From positions 1 through 64,000 of the forward strand of contig CAIMWF010000103.1 in assembly GCA_903845055.1 (NCBI GenBank): a stretch of DNA of 64,000 bases, read 5' to 3'. Below are positions 8,815 through 18,307 of this stretch, piece by piece (the first letter of the stretch is position 1; each line of letters opens with the position of its first letter). The notes under the pieces were generated by a model. It did no database searches, was not told the origin of the DNA, and saw only the letters and a list, made by a program, of their open reading frames with translations. Origin of the DNA: an uncultured Bacteroidales bacterium (GTDB lineage: Bacteria; Bacteroidota; Bacteroidia; Bacteroidales; FEN-979). The position numbers were made by a program, and so were the translations under genes.

Positions 8815-9849
8815 TCAGAAGAAATAGTTTTTCCTGCGCAACAAAATGATAAAAACCGGGACCCCGATGATGGAGGTCACAATGCCGATGGGCAATTCAG
8901 CAGGCCTAAGTAAAAGACGGGCTGACAGGTCGGCTATGCTGAGCAGGATGGCGCCAGCCAGGGCTCCGTTGCGAATGAGGAAGCGGTTGTCGGAACCATC
9001 GACCATGCGCAACAGGTGTGGTACAATGAGTCCGATAAAACTGATGACACCAACGAAAGCCGTGGCGATGGCGATCATTGCCACGTTCACAAGGAGGATT
9101 ACCAGCCTGAGGCGTTTTACATTGACTCCCAGGTAACGGGCCTCCTCCTCCCCGATCATCAGTGCATTCAGATGACGGGCATACCGGCCGGCAATGGTGA
9201 TGCAGACAATGGTGGCTGTGCCGATGATGAGTACCGAATGCCAGTTTGCCCCCGACAAGGTCCCGAGGTTCCAGAAGGTGATGGAACGCGCCTGCGGATC
9301 GCGGGCGATATAGGAAAGAAACCCGACACCACTCATAAAGAGGGCATTGATGGCGATACCGGTAAGCAACAGTCCAACGATGGAACTTTTACCTGTTTGC
9401 CTGGATTGCGAAAGCAAGAACACCAATGCAGTGGATAGCATACCCCCTGCAAAAGCGGCAATTGGCAGGGTCCATTCCCCGGCATTGACCTTAAACACTG
9501 CACCAAGAACGAAATAAAGCGCAGCTCCAAAGGCGGCACCGCTGGATGTTCCCACCAATCCTGGTTCCACGATGGGATTCCTGAACAGCGCTTGCAGAAG
9601 AACGCCCCCAACGGCCAGTGAAGCGCCGACAAAAAGGCACAACAGTGACCTGGGGAGCCTGATCTCCATAAAAATGCGTTCATTCAGGGTCATATTATCA
9701 TCATGATGAATCCATTTTGCAAATGATGAGAAGATCTCCCCGGGGGTGATATGCACCGCTCCAAAACACATCGACAGCAAGGTCACAGCGAGGAGCAGTA
9801 ACAGCAGGACAGGAAAGGTCCCGACAAACCGTTTACCTGGATTGGCCAT
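8815..9849 (-). CDS. hmuU: Heme ABC transporter permease HmuU (FecCD family)
   Basis: A 344-residue multi-spanning inner-membrane permease of the FecCD/BtuC family, with roughly ten hydrophobic segments. Family motifs include RLPRSLLCLFVGASLAVGG near residue 66, the LFRNPIVEPGLVG loop and SFIGLIVPHLLRM (coupling helix) near 270. Its substrate is inferred from the HmuT-like binding protein gene upstream, whose 3' end overlaps it by 17 bases. Iron-siderophore or cobalamin import cannot be excluded from the permease sequence alone. Confidence 0.92.
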   Translation of the reverse strand: MANPGKRFVGTFPVLLLLLLAVTLLSMCFGAVHITPGEIFSSFAKWIHHDDNMTLNERIFMEIRLPRSLLCLFVGASLAVGGVLLQALFRNPIVEPGLVGTSSGAAFGAALYFVLGAVFKVNAGEWTLPIAAFAGGMLSTALVFLLSQSRQTGKSSIVGLLLTGIAINALFMSGVGFLSYIARDPQARSITFWNLGTLSGANWHSVLIIGTATIVCITIAGRYARHLNALMIGEEEARYLGVNVKRLRLVILLVNVAMIAIATAFVGVISFIGLIVPHLLRMVDGSDNRFLIRNGALAGAILLSIADLSARLLLRPAELPIGIVTSIIGVPVFIILLRRKNYFF

Positions 9850-10735
9850 CCTGGTGAATTAGTTTTTGAATGAGCAGAACGTTTGCACCGGTACGGGGAC
9901 CCGGGTATACCACATCATGTTCCTCGATGCGGAAGATCCGGTGATCCCTGAAAGCCCTGGTGGAGGCCACGCCGGGGAGTTCCCTGATCTTTTCGGGAGA
10001 ACCGCCGAGACGGTCATAGCCAAAATCGGTAAGCAGGATCACATCGGGGTTTGCGGCGGCAACGATCTCGGGAGAAAGCTGCTTCATCCCTTTTTCATCA
10101 TCTACGGCCATGGTTCCGCCAGCCCATTCGATCATCCTGGCAGCCGTGCTTTTCCGGGTCATCACAAGGTAGATGTTTGATGCCTGTCCGAAATGAATGA
10201 TCAACACCTTTACCGGTTTTTTATATTGCTTTGCCTGTTCCAGCGCATTCTTCATTTCACAGTCAAGTTTCATGCACAGCGAATCGGCACGTTTTTCCCT
10301 GTGAAACCAGGCCCCCATTTCGCGGATCAGGGAATCGGTACCGGCGATGGTATTCTGATAACTCCTGAAAATTTTCATGGGGATTTTCAGGTCAGTCAGT
10401 TGCTTTACAACATGCTCCGGACCGATATTGTTGTCCTGGAGGATCAGCGTGGGCTTCATGGCCAGGATCGCTTCTGCGCTCAACGCACGGTGATAGCCCA
10501 CCGTCGGAAGTTTCTTGATCTCGGGAGGGTAGGTGCTTGACACATCCACCGCAACGATATCCTCCTGGGCACCGAGCGCATAGATGATCTCGCTGTATTG
10601 TTTTGAAATGCAAACGATACGGCCTTTGTGGTCCTGTTTTTTATCCTCATTCCCGAAACGCGAACAAGCGGATGACCACATGAGGGCTACCGAAGAAATG
10701 ATGCAGAAAAAAATCCTGATTTGGTTGGTTTTCAT
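9833..10735 (-). CDS. hmuT: Heme-binding lipoprotein HmuT
   Basis: A 300-residue substrate-binding protein of the TroA/HmuT cluster. The signal peptide ends in a lipobox with C24 (WSSAC). The mature protein has the heme-binding-protein hallmarks IVCISKQYSEIIYALGAQ, VDVSSTYPPEIKKLPTVGY and LSAEAILAMKPTLIL, which match bacterial HmuT more closely than BtuF or FhuD. It hands its ligand to HmuU/HmuV. A strong hairpin (10754-10789) separates it from the TonB receptor gene upstream, so the ABC genes may be expressed at a different level from the receptor. Confidence 0.9.
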   Translation of the reverse strand: MKTNQIRIFFCIISSVALMWSSACSRFGNEDKKQDHKGRIVCISKQYSEIIYALGAQEDIVAVDVSSTYPPEIKKLPTVGYHRALSAEAILAMKPTLILQDNNIGPEHVVKQLTDLKIPMKIFRSYQNTIAGTDSLIREMGAWFHREKRADSLCMKLDCEMKNALEQAKQYKKPVKVLIIHFGQASNIYLVMTRKSTAARMIEWAGGTMAVDDEKGMKQLSPEIVAAANPDVILLTDFGYDRLGGSPEKIRELPGVASTRAFRDHRIFRIEEHDVVYPGPRTGANVLLIQKLIHQDGQSR

Positions 10736-10753
10736 ATGGAAAGGTTTATAAAA

Positions 10754-10795
10754 GGGGCTGTTCCCGATACCGAAGTCCGGAACAGCCCCATTTTT
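10754..10795. terminator. 11-bp hairpin between TonB receptor and hmuT
   Basis: GGGGCTGTTCC (10754-10764) pairs perfectly with GGAACAGCCCC (10779-10789) across a 14-base loop. On the minus strand the stem is followed by TTTTATA, and on the plus strand by ATTTTT. Because both flanking genes read on the minus strand, it would act as an internal terminator or attenuator, or as a 3' stabiliser for the receptor transcript. Confidence 0.75.
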
Positions 10796-10801
10796 CCTGG
10801 T

Positions 10802-12937
10802 TTAGAGTTTTACACTTAACGAAATTCCGCCATAATAGGTGGCCTTATATGGCCCGGGCATGAAGGATGCCGGGTTGAAAGGCGGGAAGGCATTTACGAA
10901 TGCCATCGTGTAGTATAGCTGGTTGGTGAGATTGTTCGCGCCGGCATATAGGTTTATGCCAAAGTGCTTCCCAAACATATGCTTGTAACCAAGCTTTGCA
11001 TTCAGAAGCCAATAACTGGGGGCATAATGCGAATTCAGGAAGTTGAGGGGCTCCTTGTCAACATGCTGATAGGTCATGTTCAGGTATATCCCTAATTTCA
11101 GCGCTGCATCCAAACCGACGTTGAAAACATTGGGAGAAACCCCGACTGCTTTTTTTCCTGAATAATCAACCGTTGTTTTCGAATTGTTGTTATCGCTGCT
11201 GTAACCTTTGTACTCGCAATTCAGGTAAGTATAGTTCACATAGGGACGCAGCAGGGAAAGGAAGCTGTTATCATCGTTGATCACTGAATATTGAAGCGAT
11301 AATTCCACACCCCTGTTTTCTTGCTTTCCAGCGTTTACGGTCATGTTATTTCCTGCAGGGGCATTCGGGATTGCCTGCGAGACCAGCTTGTTGGAAATCA
11401 TCAGGTCAAAAATGGCGACCTGGTATGACAAACGGTTGTTAAAAAGATTCCCTTTTGTACCCAGTTCATATTGCATGGCCGATTCAGGTTTTAAATCGGT
11501 ATTGACGGTACCAAGATATGGAATGACCATTTGTGAAGTGGTAGGGGGTGAATAGCCGCGGCTGATGTCAATATATGCAGTGATGTGGTCATTAAAGGTT
11601 TTTTGAACTGCAATGCGGGGTGTGATGACTGGTGAAAATCTCTTATACCCGGATTGACTTTTCCCGGCGGCCATGTTGAGGTAATCGGTAATGTTGTACT
11701 CAAGAAAATTGACACTGGCACCGGCTGTAACAAGGAAATTAAGGGGTAATTTAACATTCCATTGTGTAAATGCATTGTATTGCATGCCTGCTATTTCCAG
11801 ATCACCCTTGATGGTTCCCAGGTGTGCATCAACTGAATTATAGGTTTTATTGTATGAAACGGTTTTCTGGAATTCCCCTCCAACAATCCCGTCAATACTG
11901 ATCTTTTTCCATGACTGGGCATAATTGAACTGCGTACGGCCACCAAAATTCTGCACTGCATTGCTGGTTAAACTCTTATTCCCAGCAGCCTGGTGAAGAT
12001 TGTATCCATTGAAGTAAGTACTGGTCGTATTACTGAAATATCTTCCGAACATGGATTTATGGGATACACCTCCCCGGAAATTTTCAATTTCAACATGTGC
12101 ATTGTTGTTGGTGTATGCGGTATCAGCCCAATTCAGTTTCCGGGCAAACTGGGCACTGTCCATTTCCCCGGCCAATTGTTCGTATGAATGGCTGTAATCG
12201 AAATAAACAGAAGTGGAATGACGTTCGCTGTTTTTAAAATCGCCCGAAATAGTCGCAAAATCTTTTTGCGATTTACTGCTGACACGGTAACTATTATAAT
12301 TCTGGTGACCATAATTGACCAGGATTGCAGAATTGTTTGTTGCTGTTTCAACCCGTGTATTGGTGCGCCAGAGCCCGTAACTGCCAGCCAGTCCCTCCTG
12401 TGTAATCCTTGTTGCATTTGATTCAGGCCTGATGGTCGTAAAATTTACGACACCCCCAATACCCGTACCGAACAAAGTCGACGATGGCCCCTTGACCACC
12501 TCAACGGTACCCAGGATAGAATTGTCGATGGCATCCAGGATGGTGAGTCCCTGGGCATCGGTAATGGGTATGCCGTTCATGTAAACCTTATACCCGGAAC
12601 CATTGAAGTTTGAAGAGAAAACATCAGTACCATATCCCCGGATCACGATGCGCTGTCCGCCAAACATACTGCGCGTTTGCATCTGTACCGAAGGAATCTG
12701 GTTGATAGCGTCCTGCAGATACAAACCTGTTGTGCGGTTCAGATCAGTTTTAGTAAGAAGGCCGATTGATTTTGGTTGCTTGAAGATCGTATCCTTCAAA
12801 TGAACTGTTGATTCGATCACAACCTCTTTAAGGTTTACAGTTTTGCTTTTCGTCGTATCTTTTTCCTGTTTCTGTGAAAAGCTCCACTGGAAATGGAAGA
12901 TTAGCAATACAATGAGAAAATATTTTATCAGTTTCAT
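10802..12937 (-). CDS. TonB-dependent outer membrane receptor, probable heme receptor
   Basis: A 711-residue outer-membrane beta-barrel receptor. Signal peptide (about 1-21), then a plug domain with the TonB-box-like region around ESTVHLKDTIF and the plug motifs IVIRGYGTD and VEVVKGPSSTLFGTGIGG. The barrel ends in an aromatic-rich strand (TYYGGISLSVKL). It lacks the N-terminal carboxypeptidase-regulatory domain seen in many Bacteroidota receptors. Substrate is inferred as heme from the hmuTUV genes downstream. It is preceded by the small exported protein gene at 13030-13527 and followed by the 10754 hairpin. Confidence 0.88.
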   Translation of the reverse strand: MKLIKYFLIVLLIFHFQWSFSQKQEKDTTKSKTVNLKEVVIESTVHLKDTIFKQPKSIGLLTKTDLNRTTGLYLQDAINQIPSVQMQTRSMFGGQRIVIRGYGTDVFSSNFNGSGYKVYMNGIPITDAQGLTILDAIDNSILGTVEVVKGPSSTLFGTGIGGVVNFTTIRPESNATRITQEGLAGSYGLWRTNTRVETATNNSAILVNYGHQNYNSYRVSSKSQKDFATISGDFKNSERHSTSVYFDYSHSYEQLAGEMDSAQFARKLNWADTAYTNNNAHVEIENFRGGVSHKSMFGRYFSNTTSTYFNGYNLHQAAGNKSLTSNAVQNFGGRTQFNYAQSWKKISIDGIVGGEFQKTVSYNKTYNSVDAHLGTIKGDLEIAGMQYNAFTQWNVKLPLNFLVTAGASVNFLEYNITDYLNMAAGKSQSGYKRFSPVITPRIAVQKTFNDHITAYIDISRGYSPPTTSQMVIPYLGTVNTDLKPESAMQYELGTKGNLFNNRLSYQVAIFDLMISNKLVSQAIPNAPAGNNMTVNAGKQENRGVELSLQYSVINDDNSFLSLLRPYVNYTYLNCEYKGYSSDNNNSKTTVDYSGKKAVGVSPNVFNVGLDAALKLGIYLNMTYQHVDKEPLNFLNSHYAPSYWLLNAKLGYKHMFGKHFGINLYAGANNLTNQLYYTMAFVNAFPPFNPASFMPGPYKATYYGGISLSVKL

Positions 12938-12978
12938 AAGTTATCTGGTTTTGGAAATTTAACATAAATACAATAGAA

Positions 12979-12997
12979 CAATCCCGCAATGGGATTG
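12979..12997. promoter_or_regulatory. Hairpin between small protein gene and TonB receptor
   Basis: CAATCCC (12979-12985) and GGGATTG (12991-12997) pair over a 5-base loop. On the minus strand the stem is followed by a T-rich stretch (TTCTATTGTATTT), so it may be a weak terminator or attenuator controlling read-through into the receptor gene. Confidence 0.4.
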
Positions 12998-13029
12998 CAA
13001 AAAATGGAATACAAAAACAAAGATGTTGA

Positions 13030-13527
13030 TTAAAACTGTTCGGGGGGTGGACTCAAGCCATGCGGCATGAAGGAGATCAGGGATGTTGTATGATAAGGAA
13101 AACAGATCTCAGTTGGGGTAAAATGACCAATCAGCAAAGAGGATCCGGTAAAGGCCAGCTTGATCACATGGTCCCAAAGAGCAAGGAAATACTTGTGAAA
13201 CGATGATTTTTTCAATCCCGAAAACAAACCCTCTTCCTTTGCGTCATGCAGACAGATGAAGGTGGTTGTAAGCCCGCACGGGATTTCACGAACAACATCA
13301 TATAGCATGCCCTTGTATTCAATCTCACGTTTGTCGTTGCGGTGAAAATCGCGGTCCAGTTCTGGGTTTGAAATTTTCAGGATGATGACATCTGCTGGTT
13401 CCTTTAAGGCTGTCTCACCTTTCATCTCATTCTTTATCAGGTATTTGTCCAGCTCAAATAATAGGTAATACCCGGCTGTATTGAACAGGAAGCAACTAAG
13501 GATGACATATGCAAGGACCTTTTTCAA
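13030..13527 (-). CDS. Small exported/membrane protein of unknown function, SPPP tail
   Basis: A 165-residue protein I do not recognise as a characterised family. The N-terminus (MKKVLAYVILSCFLFNTAGY) is a signal or anchor helix. A charged middle part follows, then a hydrophobic stretch near 125-137 and a C-terminus ending HGLSPPPEQF. It stands immediately upstream of a TonB receptor on the same strand and has its own -7 box (13553-13560). Two other small proteins in the window (30249 and 37839) have the same setting and a related proline tail (RAPP), reminiscent of DUF2946-type proteins next to copper or heme receptors in Proteobacteria. A role in metal or heme handling at the inner membrane is inference only. 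Confidence 0.75.
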   Translation of the reverse strand: MKKVLAYVILSCFLFNTAGYYLLFELDKYLIKNEMKGETALKEPADVIILKISNPELDRDFHRNDKREIEYKGMLYDVVREIPCGLTTTFICLHDAKEEGLFSGLKKSSFHKYFLALWDHVIKLAFTGSSLLIGHFTPTEICFPYHTTSLISFMPHGLSPPPEQF

Positions 13528-13552
13528 GAAGCAGGTATTGTTTCAGGGTCGG

Positions 13553-13560
13553 CAAATATA
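13553..13560 (-). promoter_or_regulatory. Candidate -7 promoter box for the heme uptake operon
   Basis: TATATTTG read on the minus strand, 26 bases before the ATG at 13527. It is back to back with the plus-strand box of mqnA at 13602. Confidence 0.55.
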
Positions 13561-13601
13561 AAGAAAATTGACTATTGCCGGCACTGTAACTTCAAATCCC
13601 C

Positions 13602-13609
13602 TATTTTTG
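13602..13609 (+). promoter_or_regulatory. Candidate -7 promoter box for mqnA
   Basis: TATTTTTG matches TAnnTTTG and ends 17 bases before the ATG at 13626, implying a very short leader. Confidence 0.55.
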
Positions 13610-13625
13610 CGAAATAAAACTCACC

Positions 13626-14366
13626 ATGGATCTTTTAAGGATTTCCGCAGTTTCCTATTTAAATACCTTTCCCTTTGTTTACGGGCTCAATGAGTCGGGG
13701 ATATTGAAAAACTTCAGCCTGTCGCTGGATGTCCCGTCGCAGTGCGCCGAAAAACTCAGGAAGGGAGAGGTGGATATTGCGCTGGTCCCTGTAGGTGCTT
13801 TGCACGAAATCGACCGGTTCCATTATATTACCGATTATTGTATTGGCGCCGTTAACGAGGTCAAAACCGTGTTGCTGCTTTCAAAAGTGCCCATGGAATG
13901 TATTTCGAAGATCCACCTTGATTTTGATTCCCGTACGTCGGTGGAACTGGTGAAGGTGCTCGCTAAACATGCCTGGAAAATTCTACCGGCATGGGAAAAG
14001 TTAAAGCCCGGCCAGGCTGATTCGCAGCAAGATATAGAATCGCTTGTGGCCATTGGGGATAAAACATTCGCCATCAGAGGGGGATATCCTTATGTTTATG
14101 ACCTGGCATCGGAATGGATCCGTTTTACGGGGCTGCCATTTGTGTTTGCCGCCTGGGTTTCACGGTCGGTCATTGCCGAAGAAACACTGCGCCAGTTTAA
14201 TGCTGCCATTTCATTTGGCATCAGCCATAAAAGGGAGTGCATCGAATATTTCAGGGAAAGGTTACCCGCATACGACGACTGCCTGGGTTACCTCGAACAC
14301 AACATCTCCTTTGAATTCGATGAAAAGAAAAAAGAGGGACTGAAACTATTCCTGGAATACCTTTGA
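13626..14366 (+). CDS. mqnA: Chorismate dehydratase MqnA (futalosine pathway)
   Basis: A 246-residue cytosolic enzyme with a periplasmic-binding-protein fold that dehydrates chorismate to 3-enolpyruvylbenzoate, the first step of futalosine-type menaquinone synthesis. The N-terminal ISAVSYLNTFPFVYGL is the family signature. VDIALVPVGAL (about 56-66), the DSRTSVELVKVLAKH segment near 112 and the FVFAAWVS motif near 175 are also typical. No other mqn gene is in the window. It implies that the organism respires with menaquinone made by this route. Its stop codon is followed directly by a CGATTTA-type repeat shared in inverted form with the convergent yidC gene. Confidence 0.92.
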   Translation: MDLLRISAVSYLNTFPFVYGLNESGILKNFSLSLDVPSQCAEKLRKGEVDIALVPVGALHEIDRFHYITDYCIGAVNEVKTVLLLSKVPMECISKIHLDFDSRTSVELVKVLAKHAWKILPAWEKLKPGQADSQQDIESLVAIGDKTFAIRGGYPYVYDLASEWIRFTGLPFVFAAWVSRSVIAEETLRQFNAAISFGISHKRECIEYFRERLPAYDDCLGYLEHNISFEFDEKKKEGLKLFLEYL

Positions 14367-14458
14367 CGATTTACGATTTCGATTTACGATTTACGATTTA
14401 AGTGCTTCGCCAGCTATGAATAAATCGTAAATCGTAAATCGTATATCGTAAATTATTT
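14367..14458. repeat. Inverted array of TTTACGAT units between convergent genes
   Basis: Each side carries tandem units of ATTTACG-type sequence. The 21 bases at 14380-14400 are perfectly complementary to 14421-14441 across a 20-base loop (14401-14420), and pairing continues outward with few mismatches. In both flanking genes, mqnA (plus) and yidC (minus), the repeat follows the stop codon in the same sense orientation. The hairpin may serve as a bidirectional terminator or 3' stabiliser. Confidence 0.85.
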
Positions 14459-16402
14459 TTTAACCGGGTATCCTCCTCTTTTGGACATCTCTTCCAGCCT
14501 TTTCTGAAACCCTGATTTCTTGATGACTTTCTTTTTATTGGCTTCGATCTGCAGGTGGAGTTTCTTCTCGTCAATGGTGGCACGGATGATATATATCTGC
14601 GCAAAAGTAAGCAGGTTGGCCAGCAGGTAGTAATAGCTGAGCCCCGACGAATAATCGTTGAACCAGAAGAGGAACATCACCGGCATCATATACATCATCG
14701 TTTTCATCCCGGGCATCTGCGATTGCTGCGAGCCCATCATCTGGTCGTTGATGCGGGTGTAGATCACGCTGGAGATGGTCATCAGCAGGGCAAAAAGGCT
14801 TACATGGTCGCCGTAGAACGGGATGCTGACCCCGCCGGGGAAAGTCCAGATGGAATCATAGGACGAAAGATCGGTCGCCCAAAGGAACGCTTGCTGGCGG
14901 AGTTCAATGGAGGATGGGAAAAACCGGAACATGGCGATGAGGATGGGCATCTGCAGCAACAGCGGGATGCAGCCGGCCATCGGGTTCACCCCTGCCTTTT
15001 TGTAGAGTTCCATGGTGGCCGATTGCTTCTTCATCGCATCCTCCTTCTTCGGATACTTTTTGCCGAGTTCGTCGATTTCGGGTTTAAGCACCCTCATCTT
15101 TGCAGAGGATTTATAGGTTTTGTAGGCAATGGGAAAAAGGATTGTTTTTAACAGGATGGTGAGAATCAGGATAATGATACCATAATTCCACCCGAATTGA
15201 CCGAAGAATGTGAACACCGGGATTACCGCATAGATGTTGATCCACGCCATCAGGAAAAAACCCCATCCGAGGGGGATCTGCTTTTCGAGGTCCTGTTTGT
15301 ATTTTTTAAGGCCGAAGTATTTGTTGGGACCGAAATACATCGACATTGTAATAGCCTTGTTGTCCCGCGGAGAAAACGGGATGCCTACTTCGGCGGTCAT
15401 TGTTTTAAGATAGTGTCCATCACCGCTCAGGGTGGAGGTACCCAGACGGGGTTCGCTGAAAAAATCATCCGCAATCAGCGTGGTAGAAAAAAACTGCTGT
15501 TTGAAGGATAGCCACTTGATCTTCTCGTTCTTCAGGTTTTTTTCTTCATCCTTGGTTTGCGAAAGGTTGTCAACCTTGTCCTCGGCATATTTATAGAACA
15601 ACCCCGAATTCATCCTTTCCATCTTCAGGCTTTTCTCCTGGCGCTTCAGGTTGTCTCTCCAGTTCAACACCAGGTATTTGGTCGATGGATCCATCACATC
15701 GGCCATGTTCACGAACCTCACCGTATAGTGAAGCATGTATTCATTGCCTTTGATGGTGTATATATACTCTATGAACTTGCCAGGATCGACCGTTGAATCG
15801 CTGTTTGCGACAAACATGCGCATGCCGAAACGGATAGAGTCGTTGCCGGTGACCTTAACCGGAGCTGCGGAAATTGACCTTCCGTCGGGCATGAAGGGCT
15901 GAAAATAGAGCCTGTTGGTGCTGATGATCCGGTTGTTGGAGAAAAAGGAGAGTCCGAACTGGAGCGAATCCTTGTCAAGAAGTACCAGCGGCCGTTTGTC
16001 CCAGGTCAGGTAATCCTTGAGTTCGACCAGCGAAATCTTCCCGCCCAATGCAGAAATTTTAATTTTAAAAATATCATTTTCAATGCTGTAGGTCGTGTCT
16101 TTCCCGACGGCGGCAACTGAAAAAGCGCCCAGTTCATCTCTGAGCGACATGCGTTTCAGGGCGGCTGAATCAAGTTTTACACCTGAAACGGCTATCGCCT
16201 CTTTTTGCCTTGCAACATCGACTGCATGCTGACGGGCTGCAGCGGTGATCTCGGAATCATGCCTGATCTGGTTGGCCATGTTGACCGAATCAGCTTTGTG
16301 CTTCATCTTCATGAGTTGCTGCTCCGAAGGCTGGTTCAGGTAGCTGTAGGCAATGAAAATTCCAAAAATAAGGATAAGTCCAATGATGGTATTTTTATTC
16401 AT
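14453..16402 (-). CDS. yidC: Membrane protein insertase YidC
   Basis: A 649-residue insertase that folds and inserts inner-membrane proteins alone or with SecYEG. The N-terminal anchor (about 5-22) precedes a large periplasmic beta-sandwich (about 100-360), as in Gram-negative YidC. Five C-terminal membrane segments follow. The conserved region GVNPMAGCIPLLLQMPILIA lies near residue 480, and a basic tail (KKKVIKKSGFQKR) can contact ribosomes. A -7 box lies in the 42-base gap behind pyrG (16426-16433), so it can be transcribed alone or by read-through. Confidence 0.95.
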   Translation of the reverse strand: MNKNTIIGLILIFGIFIAYSYLNQPSEQQLMKMKHKADSVNMANQIRHDSEITAAARQHAVDVARQKEAIAVSGVKLDSAALKRMSLRDELGAFSVAAVGKDTTYSIENDIFKIKISALGGKISLVELKDYLTWDKRPLVLLDKDSLQFGLSFFSNNRIISTNRLYFQPFMPDGRSISAAPVKVTGNDSIRFGMRMFVANSDSTVDPGKFIEYIYTIKGNEYMLHYTVRFVNMADVMDPSTKYLVLNWRDNLKRQEKSLKMERMNSGLFYKYAEDKVDNLSQTKDEEKNLKNEKIKWLSFKQQFFSTTLIADDFFSEPRLGTSTLSGDGHYLKTMTAEVGIPFSPRDNKAITMSMYFGPNKYFGLKKYKQDLEKQIPLGWGFFLMAWINIYAVIPVFTFFGQFGWNYGIIILILTILLKTILFPIAYKTYKSSAKMRVLKPEIDELGKKYPKKEDAMKKQSATMELYKKAGVNPMAGCIPLLLQMPILIAMFRFFPSSIELRQQAFLWATDLSSYDSIWTFPGGVSIPFYGDHVSLFALLMTISSVIYTRINDQMMGSQQSQMPGMKTMMYMMPVMFLFWFNDYSSGLSYYYLLANLLTFAQIYIIRATIDEKKLHLQIEANKKKVIKKSGFQKRLEEMSKRGGYPVKK

Positions 16403-16425
16403 AGCGGGTAGTGGAAAAATGGCTG

Positions 16426-16433
16426 CAAAGGTA
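16426..16433 (-). promoter_or_regulatory. Candidate -7 promoter box for yidC
   Basis: TACCTTTG read on the minus strand, 24 bases before the ATG at 16402, within the gap between pyrG and yidC. Confidence 0.5.
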
Positions 16434-16444
16434 TGAAAATCTCA

Positions 16445-18055
16445 TTATCGGTCGGCGTACTCCTTTGCTGCTTTTACAAAGCTGACAAATAGCGGGTGTG
16501 GACGGGCGACCGTACTCTTGTATTCGGGGTGGAACTGCACGCCGATAAACCATGGATGATCCTCCAGTTCGATGATTTCGACGAGATTGTCCTTTTCGTT
16601 CAGGCCGACGGAACGGAATCCCGCCCTGCTGTATACTTCCAGGTACTCATTGTTGAATTCAAAGCGGTGGCGGTGCCTTTCGGTAATATTATCTTCGTGG
16701 TACACCTCGTAAATTTTCGAACCGTGTGTGAGTTTGCACGGGTATGATCCCAGCCGCATGGTACCGCCGAGCCCTGCAATCTTTTTTTGTTCCTCCATCA
16801 TGTCGATCACCGGGTATGGCGTGGCCTTGTTGAACTCTGTTGAATGGGCCCCGGTGAGCCCCAGCACATTCCGGCCGTATTCGATCACGGCACACTGCAT
16901 GCCAAGGCAGATGCCCAGGAAAGGTATTTTATGTTCCCTGGCATAGCGGATCGCTGAGATCTTGCCTTCGATGCCGCGTTCACCGAAACCGGGTGCCACC
17001 AGGATGCCGTCGAGGCCGCCCAGTTTTTCGGCAACATTCGAATCGTCGAGGAATTCGGAATGGAAAGTCTGCACCTTTACGCGCACCCCGTTGGAAACCC
17101 CTGCGTGAATGAACGATTCATTGATGGATTTGTAGGCATCTTTCAGCTCCACATATTTTCCAACCAGGCCGATCGTGATTTCGCTCGAGGGATGTTTCAT
17201 GGTATAGAGGAATTGCTCCCAGTCCACGAGATCGGGTTCCTGGTCGCAGGGCATCTTGGTTTTCTTGAGGATCTCGAGGTCGAGGTTTTCCTCGCGCATA
17301 AGGATGGGCACATCATAAATCGATTCGGCATCGATGGATTCAATGACGGATGTCGGACTGACGTTGCAGAACAGCGCGATCTTGTTGCGTATGCTTTCGG
17401 ATAAATGGCGCTCGGTTCGGCATACAATAATGTCAGGCTGAACCCCTGATTCCAGGAGGGTTTTCACCGAATGCTGGGTGGGTTTGGTCTTTAATTCGCC
17501 GGCGGCTGCAAGATAGGGAACCAGGGTGAGATGCACCACCACGCAGTTCCGGCCCAGTTCCCATCGCAACTGGCGAACAGCTTCAATAAAGGGCAGCGAT
17601 TCGATGTCACCCACTGTTCCGCCGATCTCGGTAATGATGAAGTCATAATCGCTCCTGTTTGCAAGGAGTTTGATGCGGTATTTGATTTCATCGGTGATGT
17701 GCGGGATAACCTGCACCGTTTCACCGAGGTATTCGCCTTTGCGTTCTTTGGTGATCACCGACTGGTAAATGACACCGGTCGTCACATTGTTCGCCTGGGA
17801 GGTTGGCACATTCGAAAACCGTTCATAGTGGCCGAGGTCGAGATCAGTTTCAGCACCGTCTTCAGTCACGAAGCATTCACCATGTTCATATGGATTGAGC
17901 GTCCCAGGATCGATGTTGATATAGGGATCAAGTTTCTGGATGGTCACTGAAAATCCACGGGCAACAAGTAACTTGGCAATGGAAGATGAGATGATCCCCT
18001 TCCCTAATGAAGAGGTAACGCCACCGGTGACGAAAATATATTTTGTTTTTGACAT
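16445..18055 (-). CDS. pyrG: CTP synthase
   Basis: A 536-residue glutamine-dependent enzyme converting UTP to CTP. The synthetase domain begins [20 protein letters not shown] and includes the allosteric/UTP-binding region [10 protein letters not shown] and the ATP-site motif [11 protein letters not shown]. The class I glutaminase half carries the nucleophile in GICLGMQC (C near 380) with the His-Glu pair in QFHPEYKS. The frame is open another 49 codons upstream, but the universal N-terminus MSKTKYIF fixes the start at 18055, and a -7 box sits 30 bases before it. The neighbourhood pyrG-yidC is, to my knowledge, common in Bacteroidota. Confidence 0.96.
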   Translation of the reverse strand: MSKTKYIFVTGGVTSSLGKGIISSSIAKLLVARGFSVTIQKLDPYINIDPGTLNPYEHGECFVTEDGAETDLDLGHYERFSNVPTSQANNVTTGVIYQSVITKERKGEYLGETVQVIPHITDEIKYRIKLLANRSDYDFIITEIGGTVGDIESLPFIEAVRQLRWELGRNCVVVHLTLVPYLAAAGELKTKPTQHSVKTLLESGVQPDIIVCRTERHLSESIRNKIALFCNVSPTSVIESIDAESIYDVPILMREENLDLEILKKTKMPCDQEPDLVDWEQFLYTMKHPSSEITIGLVGKYVELKDAYKSINESFIHAGVSNGVRVKVQTFHSEFLDDSNVAEKLGGLDGILVAPGFGERGIEGKISAIRYAREHKIPFLGICLGMQCAVIEYGRNVLGLTGAHSTEFNKATPYPVIDMMEEQKKIAGLGGTMRLGSYPCKLTHGSKIYEVYHEDNITERHRHRFEFNNEYLEVYSRAGFRSVGLNEKDNLVEIIELEDHPWFIGVQFHPEYKSTVARPHPLFVSFVKAAKEYADR

Positions 18056-18085
18056 GTGATTAGGAATTGCAGGAAAGAGCCCGTA

Positions 18086-18093
18086 CAAAATTA
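18086..18093 (-). promoter_or_regulatory. Candidate -7 promoter box for pyrG
   Basis: TAATTTTG read on the minus strand, ending 30 bases before the pyrG ATG at 18055. It supports that start over the longer open frame, which would begin upstream of the promoter. Confidence 0.6.
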
Positions 18094-18299
18094 CGCTAAT
18101 TATTTCAGATACGGCATTTTTCCGCTCAGGCGCACAGTATTTTTTCTGTAAAAGCACCGGGAAAACGTGTCTGAAGTCCCCCGCTTGTCCGATTTCAGGC
18201 ATTCAGCCCCTGCCAATATCTTCAGCCCTCGGGTAATTAAAACATCTCGTTTCATCCCATGTTAAATTACCGGTGGTTTTTTTTTATGGTTAAAAACCG

Positions 18300-18307
18300 T
18301 AATTTTG
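18300..18307 (+). promoter_or_regulatory. Candidate -7 promoter box for gapA
   Basis: TAATTTTG followed by CAAAC. Transcription from here would give a leader of about 130 nt before the ATG at 18443. Confidence 0.45.

Noticed and set aside
18056-18202. 49-codon N-terminal extension of CTP synthase
   Set aside because: The universally conserved N-terminus begins at 18055 and a promoter box lies inside the extension.
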